A stretch of DNA of 64,000 bases from an uncultured Phycisphaerales bacterium (GTDB lineage: Bacteria; Planctomycetota; Phycisphaerae; Sedimentisphaerales; Anaerobacaceae), in NCBI GenBank assembly GCA_903857265.1, contig CAIODZ010000011.1, forward strand, positions 60,697 through 124,696. Reading direction: 5' to 3'. Position numbers and translations under genes: made by a program. This document shows positions 46,038 through 56,300 of this stretch, in pieces (the stretch's first letter is position 1; each line of letters opens with the position of its first letter). The notes beneath the pieces are model-generated. The model did no database searches and had not been told where the DNA came from. It saw only the letters and a list, made by a program, of their open reading frames with translations.

Positions 46038-46065
46038 GATTTCTAACTTCTCATTTCTCACTTCT
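46038..46065 (+). repeat. heptanucleotide array, four units
   Basis: GATTTCT, AACTTCT, CATTTCT, CACTTCT in exact 7-bp register. Confidence 0.8.
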
Positions 46066-46173
46066 CCCGAACAGGGATGGCCGAGCCATAAATTTTTGCC
46101 ATTTACTTTCCTGTCCTCGACTCAAGCTTCAAAGGTTTCACAGTCGGGGATTGCTTTTTGATTTGAGGTTGAA

Positions 46174-46201
46174 CTGTACGCTGCACGCTATACGCTGTCC
46201 G
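46174..46201 (+). repeat. heptanucleotide array, four units
   Basis: CTGTACG, CTGCACG, CTATACG, CTGTCCG in exact register. The same four units, in a different order, occur at 53069-53096. Confidence 0.88.
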
Positions 46202-46274
46202 CTGATTCTTAAATCCGCAATTTCTTCCTGATTTCCTGATAACCTGACTATCCCCAAAAAATACCCGAATTTAC

Positions 46275-46302
46275 TTGACAATTTGGGCTATTTACGTAAA
46301 CT
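46275..46302 (+). promoter_or_regulatory. promoter candidate for the giant modular protein
   Basis: A perfect TTGACA at 46275-46280 and TAAACT at 46297-46302, spacer 16 bases. The leader to the ATG at 46485 would be about 175 bases. Confidence 0.4.
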
Positions 46303-46484
46303 AATAAAAGCAACATGAGTCCACACCTGCCTGCCCTCGAATGTTGTAGTCGGGGGTGGAGGATGGCGTTTTTAACACATTTCTATTCGCCTTAGGCGAA
46401 TTGGAGAAGGGGAAAAATATGCTCACAAGCAGAAGAGCCATATCGGGAGACATTCGATTTCTATCTTTTAGGAGGTCTGGAGAA

Positions 46485-49400
46485 ATGTTTAAGAATAAAA
46501 TTCATGCGCCCATTTTCAAACATCAAATAAAATTATCAATCTTTGTGGCTTTGTTTGTTTGTGGTTTCTCGTTAGCTGAGGTATTTGCAGAACAGATAAA
46601 TATTTCAGATAGCAATTGGCAGTCAATACGTGGAATACGGCCAGTTGTGGTTGCTAAATCAAACAATGTGAATAATGACTCAAATCGGATGGTTGCTAAA
46701 AGCGTCATTATGTCAAGCTCTGCTCCAACGCCACAGCCAACACAATGCATTGTCACCAAGTCCTCTCCTACATCACTGACATATAGTCAAACTGATTCCA
46801 CGCATGGAGGAATGCAGGCAAGTCTGTCAGTTCAAGCATTTCAAGCCGACCCTTACCTTGAAACGGCTGATAATTATGATTACTACCTCGTCTATATGGG
46901 TGTGCATATCCATCCTGGTAGTGGGTGGCCCACCTACACAATGGCCCTTGGTCAAGATGCAAAAACAGGGTCTGCACTTGAGGTTTGGGCTGGTATATCC
47001 GGGGAGATACAACAAATTTCGACCTGGTTCGATCCAAAATCGGGAACATGGGGCGATGAAGGCGATCACAGTTTCCAAATATCAGCGCAGGTTGCGGGAA
47101 ACGGTTTTGGTCTGGGTGCTTCGGGGCCTGTCTACGCTGGAAGCGTGATAACGGAACCCAGCACTAATCAAATGCAGTGGTACCTTGGAATGAATAGACC
47201 CTGGCCGATTGATCTTAATCCCCGAGACAGAAAAGACTATGATTTAGTTTTCCTTTTTGTTGCGAGAGTTCCTGAAGGAACTTCTCTTAATATTTCTGCA
47301 AATGCACTCTATTGGTGTTGGGGCGGCGTTCTGAATCCACAATCGGCGTATGTGTGGCCATCGGTTTCCGGCCAAATATTTGGGAGACATTTACTGCAAA
47401 CATCGGCGACTCCGTCTGATGGTGGCTATATAACACCCTCTTCTGGCCTTCAATGGATTGATACTAAAATTCCAGTTACGCCTCATTCTAATTCAGGATA
47501 TCTTTTCGGTAGTTGGTTGGGGGATGTCCCTTCAGGACACGGAACAGATAATCCACTTCAAATTTATACACTCAAAAACATGAGTTTGACCGGACAATTC
47601 CTAAAGTTAACAACTATAGAAGTTCAGTCAGATCCGGTTGGAGTACTTATAAGTGACCCAGATGGGGGATCAAATACTTCTTATTTGCGAAATAAGGCTG
47701 CAAGTTCTTCGTATTGGCTGCAAGCTCCTTCGACTGCCAGCAGCCGTCCTTTCACTGGTTGGCAAAAAAATGGTTCTTCGTATTCGACTAATCGGAGAAT
47801 TGACTTTTCCTTCCCATTATCAGGAACGGATGTCTATAAAGCCACCTATGCTCAAATATACACATTAAGCCTATCTAAAAGCGGTAATGGGAGCGTAAGA
47901 GTGAACGGGACACAGTATTCTCTGCCGTGGTCCGGGAGCTTTACGGCGGGGACAAACGTAACGCTTGAAGCTGTTCCGGACAGTGGATGGCAATTCTCTA
48001 ATTGGGGGATAGACCTTTCCGGAAACGCAAACCCGACAGCGATTCAAATGAATGGCGAAAGAAATGTAACAGTTAATTTTGCCCAGCCGAACATGTCCGT
48101 ATCTTCGTCTGATGGCCTGAGTTCATCCGGACAGCAGGGAGGACCGTTCAGTCCATCCAGCAAGGATTATACCGTGCAAAATACAGGTTCCGGGACACTT
48201 TCGTGGTCTGTTTCCAAGGTACAGAATTGGGTTTCTCTGTCGCAAAGTAGTGGAACGCTGGGGGCGGGACAGTCCACAACCGTAACGGTCTCTGTCAACA
48301 GTAATGCCAACAGCTTGTCAGCAGGGTCTTACTCGGACACGGTGTCCTTTACCAATAATACAAATGGTTTAGGAAACACCAGCCGGGGCGTTTCGTTATC
48401 GGTAACTACGCAGCCGAACATGTCGGTATCTCCATCTGATTGGCTCAGTTCATCAGGACAACAGGGAGGACCGTTTAGTCCGTCAAGTAAAACATATACT
48501 GTAACAAACACTGGCGGCGGGACGCTTTCGTGGTCTGCTTCCAAGGCACAAAGCTGGGTTACCGTTTCGCCAAGCAGTGGAACGCTGGGGGCGGGTCTGT
48601 CCACAACCGTAACGGTCTCTATCAATAATAATGCCAACAGCTTGTCTGCGGGGTCTTACTCGGACACGGTGTCCTTTACCAATAATACAAATAGTTTAGG
48701 AAACACCAGCCGTAGTGTTTCGTTATCGGTAACTACGCAGCCGAACATGTCGGTATCTCCATCGGATGGGCTTAGTTCATCCGGACAACAGGGAGGACCG
48801 TTCAGTCCATCCAGCAAAGATTATACCGTGCAAAACACAGGCATCGGGACACTTTCGTGGTCTGCTTCCAAAACACAAAGTTGGGTTACTGTCACGCCAA
48901 GCAGCGGGTCTCTGACTGCCGGGCAGTCGGCTAGTGTAACCGTGTCTACCAACAGTAATGCTAATGGCCTGTCGCCGAACACTTATTCAGACACGGTGTC
49001 TTTCGTCAATAATACGAATAGCTCGGGCAATACCAGCCGCAGTGTCTCTTTGACGGTTTCGACCAATCCGACTATATCAGGTTATGTGCGTGATTGCAGT
49101 AGTAACGGTGTTGGCGGTGTTACTGTAACGTTCAGCAACAGTGCTGGTTCAACAACGACCCTCAACGATGGTTCGTACAGCAAACAGATTACCTCTGGCT
49201 GGAGCGGGACCGCAACACCGAGTTATTTGACATGGAGTTTCACTCCATTGAATCGTTCTTACAGCAATGTTACCTCAAATCAGACGAATCAGAACTTCCA
49301 GCGAAGTGATTGCTTATGTGGGCCTTACACAGTTGGTGGGGCCATTTTCACCAATATAGGCAGTCCGATGACGAGTGGCCTTGCAGATGTTAATATTACA

Positions 49401-52400
49401 CTTACAGGAACAGGCGGGACGTTTACTGGAAAGACATCCGGCGCACAAGGAATATGGTCAATACCAAACGTTCCTTGCGGGACATACACTGTTACACCAA
49501 GTCGTTTGTGTTATAGATTCGAGCATGTGGCAGGTGGCATATCCGATGGTAATTCCTCTATTACTATTACTGTTGACGCTGATCACCAGGCGGCAAACCA
49601 GAGCATTCAGTTCTTGGCTATTCCTGTAACTTGCTACGTTAAATCCGATATGAACTGGGATGGTTTTGTTAGCATCGTTGGCGATGTCGAACCATTTGTT
49701 AAAGTTGTCTATAATAATGACTTGGCCTGGTATCAAAATCATTTCCCAGGCAAAGACCAGGTGCTTCCCGGTGATTGCAGTGGTGACGGTTTCCTGAGCA
49801 TTATCGGCGATGTCCCCTGCTTTGTGAACTGCGTATACTTTGGCAATTGTGCGACAACAGTCACCGGCGTTCAATCCGGCATTCTGATGGCAGCGGTTGC
49901 AGGTGAAAGCTCTGAAAGTAAGGCCGTTGATAAGTTATTGTTGCCGTTAGGTCTTGCCTCTGCGGTCTCGATGGATACAGAGCCATCTGCGCCAAAGCCG
50001 GGAGACGTGATTTCACTGGCTCTGTGGGGCGAATGGTCAGATAGCTGTATTCCGACCGAAGCAAGGACTCGGGTGAATGGCACAAATATTTATGTCAATT
50101 TGTTGCACGGATATACGGCAGATACGTCGTGTGCTCAAGCCCTCACAGAGTGGTCTGCTGTTAAAGATATAGGACCGCTGGATGCAGGCACTTACGAGGT
50201 ATATGTGAGTGTTTACGAAGAAAGCTGGGACAAATTGAATGCAACGCCGCCCTCGCTCGTTGGGAAGATAACTGTAGGCGAGGTCCGTGCTCGGTCCGTT
50301 TTGTCCAGTCTGGCTACTTCATATACCATTGGCGGTGCGATTTATACTGATATCAGTAATCCGTTGACAAGTGGCCTTGCAGACGTCAATGTGACGCTTA
50401 CAGGCACAGGCGGCACATTCAATGCCAAGACATCCGGAGCGCAAGGTATATGGTCCGTTGCCAATGTTCCGGAAGGAACATACACGGTCACACCGGCCCG
50501 CACAGGTTACTGCTTCGAACACGTAGCCGGCGGCGTCTCCGATGGTCAATTGTCAATAACGATAACAGTCAATTCCGCAAACCAGGCAGCCAACCAGAGC
50601 ATACAGTTCCTTGCTACAGCCGGTTGTAACCACGCGACATATACTGTTGGGGGTGCGATTTACACTGACCTCGATAATCCATTGGTTAGCGGACTGGCAG
50701 GAGTGAAAGTCAGCGTTGATGGCAACAACGGAATATTTGACACAAATACCGCTGGTAGTCAGGGACTCTGGCAGATCGATGTTCCCGAAGGCAGCTATGA
50801 AGTCACGCCCAGTATGACTGGCAAGATATTTGAACATGTGTTCAGTGGTAATCCGGATAGTCAGTCCTCTGTTTTGATTGACGTAAATGCAGCTAATCAG
50901 GCAATCAACCAAAGCATTCAGTTCCTGGCAAGCGAACCAAACATACTTCCAGCGACCAATCCGACCCCGGCCAATGGTGCGACAGGTGTCAGCGTAACAA
51001 CCGACCTTAGCTGGACAGCCGGCTCAGGCGCTACATCACACGATGTCTATTTCGGCACCGTCAGTCCCGGTACATTCCGGGGCAACCAGACAGCAACGAC
51101 CTACGATACCAACACTATGGCTAACAATACGACTTATTATTGGCGTATCAATGAGAAGAACACTGGCGGTACAACCACTGGCGATGTCTGGAGCTTTAAG
51201 ACTGTTGCTGTTGTTGCTGCGCCCGGTAAAGCTACAAGTCCGACCCCGGCTAACGCAGCAACAGGCGTGGGTGTAACCACCGACCTTAGCTGGACAGCCG
51301 GCTCAGGCGCAACATCACACGATGTCTATTTCGGCACCGTAAGCCCCGGCACATTCCGGGGCAATCAGACAGGAACAACCTACGATACCGGAACTATGGC
51401 CAACAACACGACTTACTATTGGCGCATCGATGAGAAAAATGCCGGCGGCACTACCACTGGCGATGTCTGGAGCTTCACAACAGTGCCGCAAGTAACCATT
51501 TCACCTAACGGTGGCACATTTACCGGTTCGATATCAGTGACGCTATCCTGCTCGACGTCAGGTATGACAATCCGCTATACGACCAACGGCAGTGATCCGA
51601 TATCCAGTTCGACACAATATACATCGCCGTTTACAGTGAGCAGCTCATGTACGGTCAAGGCGAGAGCATTTAAGGGCGGTCGCAATGGTACTGGTGGCGA
51701 TGTTGCATCGGCAATTTTCACAAAAGTTGCTACTCCTGGCAAGGCGACAAGTCCGACACCGGCAAGCGGAGCGACAGGTGTCAGCGTAACCACCGATCTT
51801 AGCTGGACAGCCGGCTCAGGTGCTACCTCACACGATGTCTATTTCGGCACCGTGAGTCCGGGCACGTCCCGAGGCAACCAGACAGCAACGACCTACGATA
51901 CCGGAACTATGGCTAACAACACTACTTATTACTGGCGTATCGATGAAAAGAACGCAGGCGGCACTACCACTGGCGATGTCTGGAGCTTTAAGACTGTTGC
52001 TGTTGTTGCTGCGCCAGGTAAAGCTACAAGTCCGACACCGGCAAGCGGAGCAACAGGTGTCAGTGTAACCACCGATCTTAGCTGGACAGCCGGCTCAGGC
52101 GCAACCTCACACGATGTCTATTTCGGCACCGTCAGTCCCGGTACATTCCGAGGTAATCAGACAGCAACGACCTACGATACCGGAACTATGGCCAATAATA
52201 CGACTTACTATTGGCGCATCGATGAGAAGAATGCTGGCGGCACTACCACTGGCGATATCTGGAGCTTCACGACCACGGCCAGCGTCACGAAGCCGACAGC
52301 CACCACCGTGGCCGCCAGTGCTATCACCGCCAACGGAGCGACCTTGAACAGCACGGTCAACCCGAACGGGTCGAGTACGACGATCTATTTCCAATACGGG

Positions 52401-52574
52401 ACCACGAAGAGCTACGGCAGCACTACGACTTCAAACAGTATCGGCACCAGTTCCGGCAGCCGCAGCCAGACCATCTCCGGTCTGACGCGGAGAACGACCT
52501 ACCATTTCCGGATTGTGGCGACCAATAGCGGCGGCACCAGCTACGGCAGCGATTTGACCTTCACGACCCGCTAA
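46485..52574 (+). CDS. giant modular secreted protein (BACON, SdrD-like, Fn3-like and chitobiase-like modules)
   Basis: A 2029-residue exported protein. AGGAGG at 46470-46475 and a signal peptide ending in LAEVFA set the start at 46485. Order of modules: a unique N-terminal domain; InlB-like/PKD-type repeats (about 47400-48080); three BACON-type modules (48083-49060); a carboxypeptidase-regulatory-like domain; a dockerin-like pair (DMNWDGFVSIVGDV, DCSGDGFLSIIGDV); three YTVGGAI-type SdrD-like modules (49321-49620, 50323-50620, 50640-50930); four near-identical Fn3-like modules; a chitobiase C-terminal-like module (51490-51735); and a GC-richer final Fn3. It is probably a surface adhesin or scaffold. 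No sortase or anchor motif is visible. Confidence 0.85.
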   Translation: MFKNKIHAPIFKHQIKLSIFVALFVCGFSLAEVFAEQINISDSNWQSIRGIRPVVVAKSNNVNNDSNRMVAKSVIMSSSAPTPQPTQCIVTKSSPTSLTYSQTDSTHGGMQASLSVQAFQADPYLETADNYDYYLVYMGVHIHPGSGWPTYTMALGQDAKTGSALEVWAGISGEIQQISTWFDPKSGTWGDEGDHSFQISAQVAGNGFGLGASGPVYAGSVITEPSTNQMQWYLGMNRPWPIDLNPRDRKDYDLVFLFVARVPEGTSLNISANALYWCWGGVLNPQSAYVWPSVSGQIFGRHLLQTSATPSDGGYITPSSGLQWIDTKIPVTPHSNSGYLFGSWLGDVPSGHGTDNPLQIYTLKNMSLTGQFLKLTTIEVQSDPVGVLISDPDGGSNTSYLRNKAASSSYWLQAPSTASSRPFTGWQKNGSSYSTNRRIDFSFPLSGTDVYKATYAQIYTLSLSKSGNGSVRVNGTQYSLPWSGSFTAGTNVTLEAVPDSGWQFSNWGIDLSGNANPTAIQMNGERNVTVNFAQPNMSVSSSDGLSSSGQQGGPFSPSSKDYTVQNTGSGTLSWSVSKVQNWVSLSQSSGTLGAGQSTTVTVSVNSNANSLSAGSYSDTVSFTNNTNGLGNTSRGVSLSVTTQPNMSVSPSDWLSSSGQQGGPFSPSSKTYTVTNTGGGTLSWSASKAQSWVTVSPSSGTLGAGLSTTVTVSINNNANSLSAGSYSDTVSFTNNTNSLGNTSRSVSLSVTTQPNMSVSPSDGLSSSGQQGGPFSPSSKDYTVQNTGIGTLSWSASKTQSWVTVTPSSGSLTAGQSASVTVSTNSNANGLSPNTYSDTVSFVNNTNSSGNTSRSVSLTVSTNPTISGYVRDCSSNGVGGVTVTFSNSAGSTTTLNDGSYSKQITSGWSGTATPSYLTWSFTPLNRSYSNVTSNQTNQNFQRSDCLCGPYTVGGAIFTNIGSPMTSGLADVNITLTGTGGTFTGKTSGAQGIWSIPNVPCGTYTVTPSRLCYRFEHVAGGISDGNSSITITVDADHQAANQSIQFLAIPVTCYVKSDMNWDGFVSIVGDVEPFVKVVYNNDLAWYQNHFPGKDQVLPGDCSGDGFLSIIGDVPCFVNCVYFGNCATTVTGVQSGILMAAVAGESSESKAVDKLLLPLGLASAVSMDTEPSAPKPGDVISLALWGEWSDSCIPTEARTRVNGTNIYVNLLHGYTADTSCAQALTEWSAVKDIGPLDAGTYEVYVSVYEESWDKLNATPPSLVGKITVGEVRARSVLSSLATSYTIGGAIYTDISNPLTSGLADVNVTLTGTGGTFNAKTSGAQGIWSVANVPEGTYTVTPARTGYCFEHVAGGVSDGQLSITITVNSANQAANQSIQFLATAGCNHATYTVGGAIYTDLDNPLVSGLAGVKVSVDGNNGIFDTNTAGSQGLWQIDVPEGSYEVTPSMTGKIFEHVFSGNPDSQSSVLIDVNAANQAINQSIQFLASEPNILPATNPTPANGATGVSVTTDLSWTAGSGATSHDVYFGTVSPGTFRGNQTATTYDTNTMANNTTYYWRINEKNTGGTTTGDVWSFKTVAVVAAPGKATSPTPANAATGVGVTTDLSWTAGSGATSHDVYFGTVSPGTFRGNQTGTTYDTGTMANNTTYYWRIDEKNAGGTTTGDVWSFTTVPQVTISPNGGTFTGSISVTLSCSTSGMTIRYTTNGSDPISSSTQYTSPFTVSSSCTVKARAFKGGRNGTGGDVASAIFTKVATPGKATSPTPASGATGVSVTTDLSWTAGSGATSHDVYFGTVSPGTSRGNQTATTYDTGTMANNTTYYWRIDEKNAGGTTTGDVWSFKTVAVVAAPGKATSPTPASGATGVSVTTDLSWTAGSGATSHDVYFGTVSPGTFRGNQTATTYDTGTMANNTTYYWRIDEKNAGGTTTGDIWSFTTTASVTKPTATTVAASAITANGATLNSTVNPNGSSTTIYFQYGTTKSYGSTTTSNSIGTSSGSRSQTISGLTRRTTYHFRIVATNSGGTSYGSDLTFTTR
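48083..49060 (+). repeat. three tandem BACON-module DNA repeats of about 325 bp
   Basis: Units begin near 48085, 48412 and 48737 with AACATG-TCCGTATCT or AACATG-TCGGTATCT and share long identical stretches, for example around CAGGGAGGACCGTT. The high identity indicates recent duplication. Confidence 0.8.
50944..52275 (+). repeat. four near-identical Fn3-like DNA repeats of about 260 bp
   Basis: Units at about 50950, 51236, 51748 and 52030 share almost unbroken identity around CACGATGTCTATTTCGGC and CCTACGATACC. The second and third are separated by the chitobiase-like module. Such repeats favour recombination and copy-number change. Confidence 0.85.
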
Positions 52575-52814
52575 AACGTACAAGGAGCTTGGTAAATCGA
52601 CGGACTCGAAGACGATAGACGACGTCGAAATCCGCATTGCCCAAATCAGTGTCTTATGAATTTATTTCGGCCAGCTTAGGCATTTTGCCGGGCGGCAATG
52701 TAGTTGACGCTGTGGACGAAACGAGGGCCTTGCGCACGAATCATATTTGGAGCAAAGGCCGCGTTGAGTACACATTCTTGGCCGACACGGAGCAAAGCGA
52801 CAAGCCCGCTTCGG

Positions 52815-52861
52815 AAATTCTATTTCTCTGCTTGCCACGGCGAAGCGTAGCGAAGCCGGGT
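52815..52861 (+). repeat. left copy of 47-bp inverted repeat
   Basis: These 47 bases match the reverse complement of 59621-59667 at 46 positions. The central part is CTTGCCACGGCGAAGCGTAG. The pair encloses about 6.8 kb with the GT-C, GIY-YIG and methyltransferase genes. Confidence 0.92.
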
Positions 52862-53047
52862 GTCCATTAGTGCAATCAGTGGCTAAATAAAAAAAACAGC
52901 GTAACCAGCCTGCCTCGGCGTAGTTGCTCAACGAAGCCGGGCGCAATCAGCGTCTAAACCTTTTTTGTTTTTTTGTCGCAAAATGGCCCTTTTCCACCTC
53001 TATATATGTAGTGAAGACCCGTGACTATAATCGGCAATTGAACCGTC

Positions 53048-53103
53048 GTCTTAGGTCTTTTGTCTGAACTGTACGCTGTCCGCTGCACGCTATACGCTGT
53101 CTT
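53048..53103 (+). repeat. heptanucleotide array, eight units from two families
   Basis: GTCTTAG, GTCTTTT, GTCTGAA, CTGTACG, CTGTCCG, CTGCACG, CTATACG, CTGTCTT. Two unrelated families are joined without loss of the 7-bp register. Confidence 0.88.
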
Positions 53104-53325
53104 CTAATGTGTTTACGAACTTACGACCTTCTTGACGATATATAGTTAAGGCCTTATTATGCCCCTGCGCTGGCGCTGTATGCATGAGGGTGGGAATATG
53201 GGCCTTGCCACGGCCGCCGTTAGGCGTCCCTTACGGGAGTAGTCAAAGACGAAGCCGGGTCTAACGCCTGTGCGGATAATGGTTTATGTAAATAAGATTA
53301 GTAGCAACAGTTAGGGAAGATAGTT

Positions 53326-56300
53326 ATGCCAGAATTGTTACAGCAAAATAAACAGATGCAGGTCCCCCCAACTTCACTTTTGCGAAGCAAAACGGCAGGG
53401 GTCATCGGCCTTATTGCTATGCTCATTTTCGCCCTTCACGCTTGCACTCGTATGGTTGGCGCGGGCGATACCTGGGTTGCGCTTGCCTGCGGCAGGCACT
53501 TTTACAACCACGGCGTCGATACCAACGAACCCTTCAGCGCCAATTCGCACCGTGTCGGCCCCACAGCCGAGGAGATTGCCACCTGGCCCGACTGGGCGCA
53601 GACCATTGCCAATAAGGTCAGCATCGATACCCTCAAGTACTGGCATCCCACTGGCTGGATAGACCAGAACTGGCTCACTCACGTTATTTTCTACTGGCTG
53701 GCCTATGACTCGCCTATCGCCGACGGCCCGAAGCTGACCTTCAATTCGCTTGTGTACTGGAAATTTACGTTATACATACTTACCATCATTTGCGTTTACT
53801 ATACGGGCAGGGTTATGGGTGTTCACCCCGCCTTGTCCGCCGCAGCCGCCTGTGCTGCTCTGTTCATAGGCCGCTCATTCCTCGATATCAGGCCCGCTGG
53901 CTTCTCAAACCTCCTGGTCGCGGTGTTTTTACTCGTCATGGCCCTCTCAACTTATCGTAATTACCTTTACATTTGGCTTTTGCTCCCCGTCACGGTATTC
54001 TGGGCAAACCTTCACGGCGGCTACATTTACGTCTTTATTATGCTTACCCCTATTGTTGGACTCCACGTATTGGGTCTGCTTTGGCGAAAGCTCGCCGTCA
54101 AGCTCGAACTTGCTCCTGCCATTCCCGCGATTGCCCCCTTACCCGGCACTACTTTACCTGCCGTTTGGCATACCATCGCTGTCGGCTTTCTCGCTTTTCT
54201 CGCCTCCATCATTTTCAATCCTTTCCATCTCACCAACCTAACCCACACCTTCCAGATAAGCATTTCCGAAAACGCCGAAGGCTGGAGAAATGTTCATGAG
54301 TGGTGGCCGGCGTTTCGGTGGGATAATCCGGTGGGGACGGCGTTTCCGTTTTTGGTGATGACGGTGATGGGAATAGGGCTGGTGGTGATATGGTGGATAA
54401 TCCGGCTTTTGGTGCCGAAACAGGTGCAGGTAAAGGTGATGAAATTGCAGGCGGGATATCAGCCAAAGCAATCGAACGGGCTGGCATATACGGTGGGTTT
54501 TGCGGGGGCGGCACTGGTAATATGGGCAATAATGATTTCGTGCTCAATGACGGACATCGCAAAAAATACGCCCCAGGACCCAGGTATAGCGGAAAGCTTG
54601 ATTACGAGTTTTCTGATAAATGGTTTGTTTGTTGGGATATTGTGGCTGGCAGTATTTGTAAACATTCACATAATATATTTGATATTGCCATTCGGGCTTT
54701 TCGTGTTATACGCGACGAACAATGAGCCGGGGTACGCGGGGAGATACATATTTCCGTTTGTAACGACGCCGTTTTATTGCGGGTTGTTCGCAATAGCGTC
54801 GCGGCTTTCGAAGAAGCCGAAGTTTTCATCGCTTAATATAGTTTACGTTCTGGCTGCGTCGATAGCGACGATACTGATTTCGGCAGCGCTAGTGAATCCG
54901 TTCAAGTTTACTGAGCCGATATGGCATTTAGAGCAGTTTTGGAACCTGAAGCGGTCATGGTCGCCATTGTGCGAGGCCAACTTAGAGATAAGCTACCCAT
55001 ATTTTTTCCAGGTTATTTACGCGGTAAATATTTTATGTATAGCGGCGTGGTTTGCAGCGCCATACGTGAAGGTATTGATGACGGAGATATTCGGAGGGAA
55101 AGCAGAAGCCGTTGGGGAAGAGGCGTCGTATCGTCGTCCGAAGGTAGACCTTGCGCTGATAGTAGTCGCGGGGATGACGGCGTATATGGCTTATCGGTCG
55201 CGGCGATTTATACCTATAGCGGGAATAGCGGTTTGTCCGCCGATAGCGTTGCTGGCAGAGCAGATAATCCAGACGGCAGCGGCGGCGAGGAATTTCCGGA
55301 AGTACGGCCGTGCTTCACTTCCACGGATGCCTTTTAGCGTTCAGATATTGCTGACAACTGCGGCGGTGATATTAGTCGGCGTGCTTGGGGTACATTGGGG
55401 CATTAAATTCAAGAAGATATATATGGACCCGTGGGCCACGGACGCGAAGTTTGATTCTATGTTTATGCGAATGACGGCATCGGCGGCGAAGCCATTTGAC
55501 GCATGCGAATTCATAACGGCGAACAAGATGCGCGGGAACATGTTCAATTACTGGACGGAAGGGGGCTTTATCGCGTGGGGACAGACGCCTGACGCGGACG
55601 GTCATACGCCATTACAGCTGTTTATGGACGGCAGGGCGCAGGCGGCATACAACTACCAGGCATACGGGACGTGGTCGGAGCTGATGTCGGGCGGGCCGAC
55701 GCCGAGGAAGGCAGCGATGAGAAACCAGAATCTTACGCCTGATGATTATGCGCAGACAGGGGCGTGGTTAGACAAACGGCTGAAGGAATATAAGGTATGG
55801 GTGGTATTGATGCCCACGAACCAGTTCGAGGTGCCATTCGTGAAGGGTCTTGAGTATTCGTCGAGCTGGCGGATGATATTTCTGAGCGACAAGCAAAAAC
55901 TGTTTGTTGATATATCAACGCCGAGGGGAAAGCAGCTATTCGACGGCATCGAAGACGGGAACACGATATATCCTGAGGAGGTCTATCGCGACATTATGAT
56001 AGCGCACAATTCACTGTTATACGAAAATACGCAAGAACGACTGACGAGGGGCGCGGAGCACGCGTTAAAAGCATACTGGGCGGCCCCGACGCGGACGCCG
56101 CTGCAACTGATACAGATATATTACGAGCGTTATGCGCCGTTGAGGCCGTCGATAGATGCGTTCTGGCAAAAGGTGGTGGACGATTTCGAGGCGAACAAAA
56201 AGGAGTATTATAAGCACAGCGGATTTTATTTCAAGGCAGTCGGGGTACTGATGGGGATAAGTCATCTTGAGCCACAAGCGGCCGAGCAGAACAAAAAAGA

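Larger units (their letters stand above)
45899..46484. other. 585-base intergenic region with heptad arrays and a promoter
   Basis: It contains a hairpin TCCGCCA/TGGCGGA (45970-45990), heptad arrays at 46038 and 46174, short CAATTTCTTC-type fragments, and the promoter candidate at 46275. The open frame that starts at 46356 belongs to the giant gene but precedes its real start. Confidence 0.6.
52575..53325. other. 750-base intergenic region rich in dispersed repeats
   Basis: It contains GAAGCCGGGT-family copies at 52815-52861, 52908-52942 and 53203-53264, an eight-unit heptad array at 53048, and no convincing gene. The 78-codon frame at 52637 runs through a repeat copy and is judged spurious. 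Confidence 0.65.

Noticed and set aside
50944..52275. Tandem DNA repeats as a mobile element or CRISPR
   Set aside because: They are protein-module repeats in frame within one open reading frame.
52637..52870. 78-codon frame after the giant gene
   Set aside because: Its C-terminal part is translated from a copy of the 47-bp repeat, and it lacks a ribosome-binding site.
54290..54310. Replication origin at the composition switch
   Set aside because: No dnaA, dnaN or DnaA-box cluster is seen, and the switch is inside a coding frame. It is reported as an observation only.
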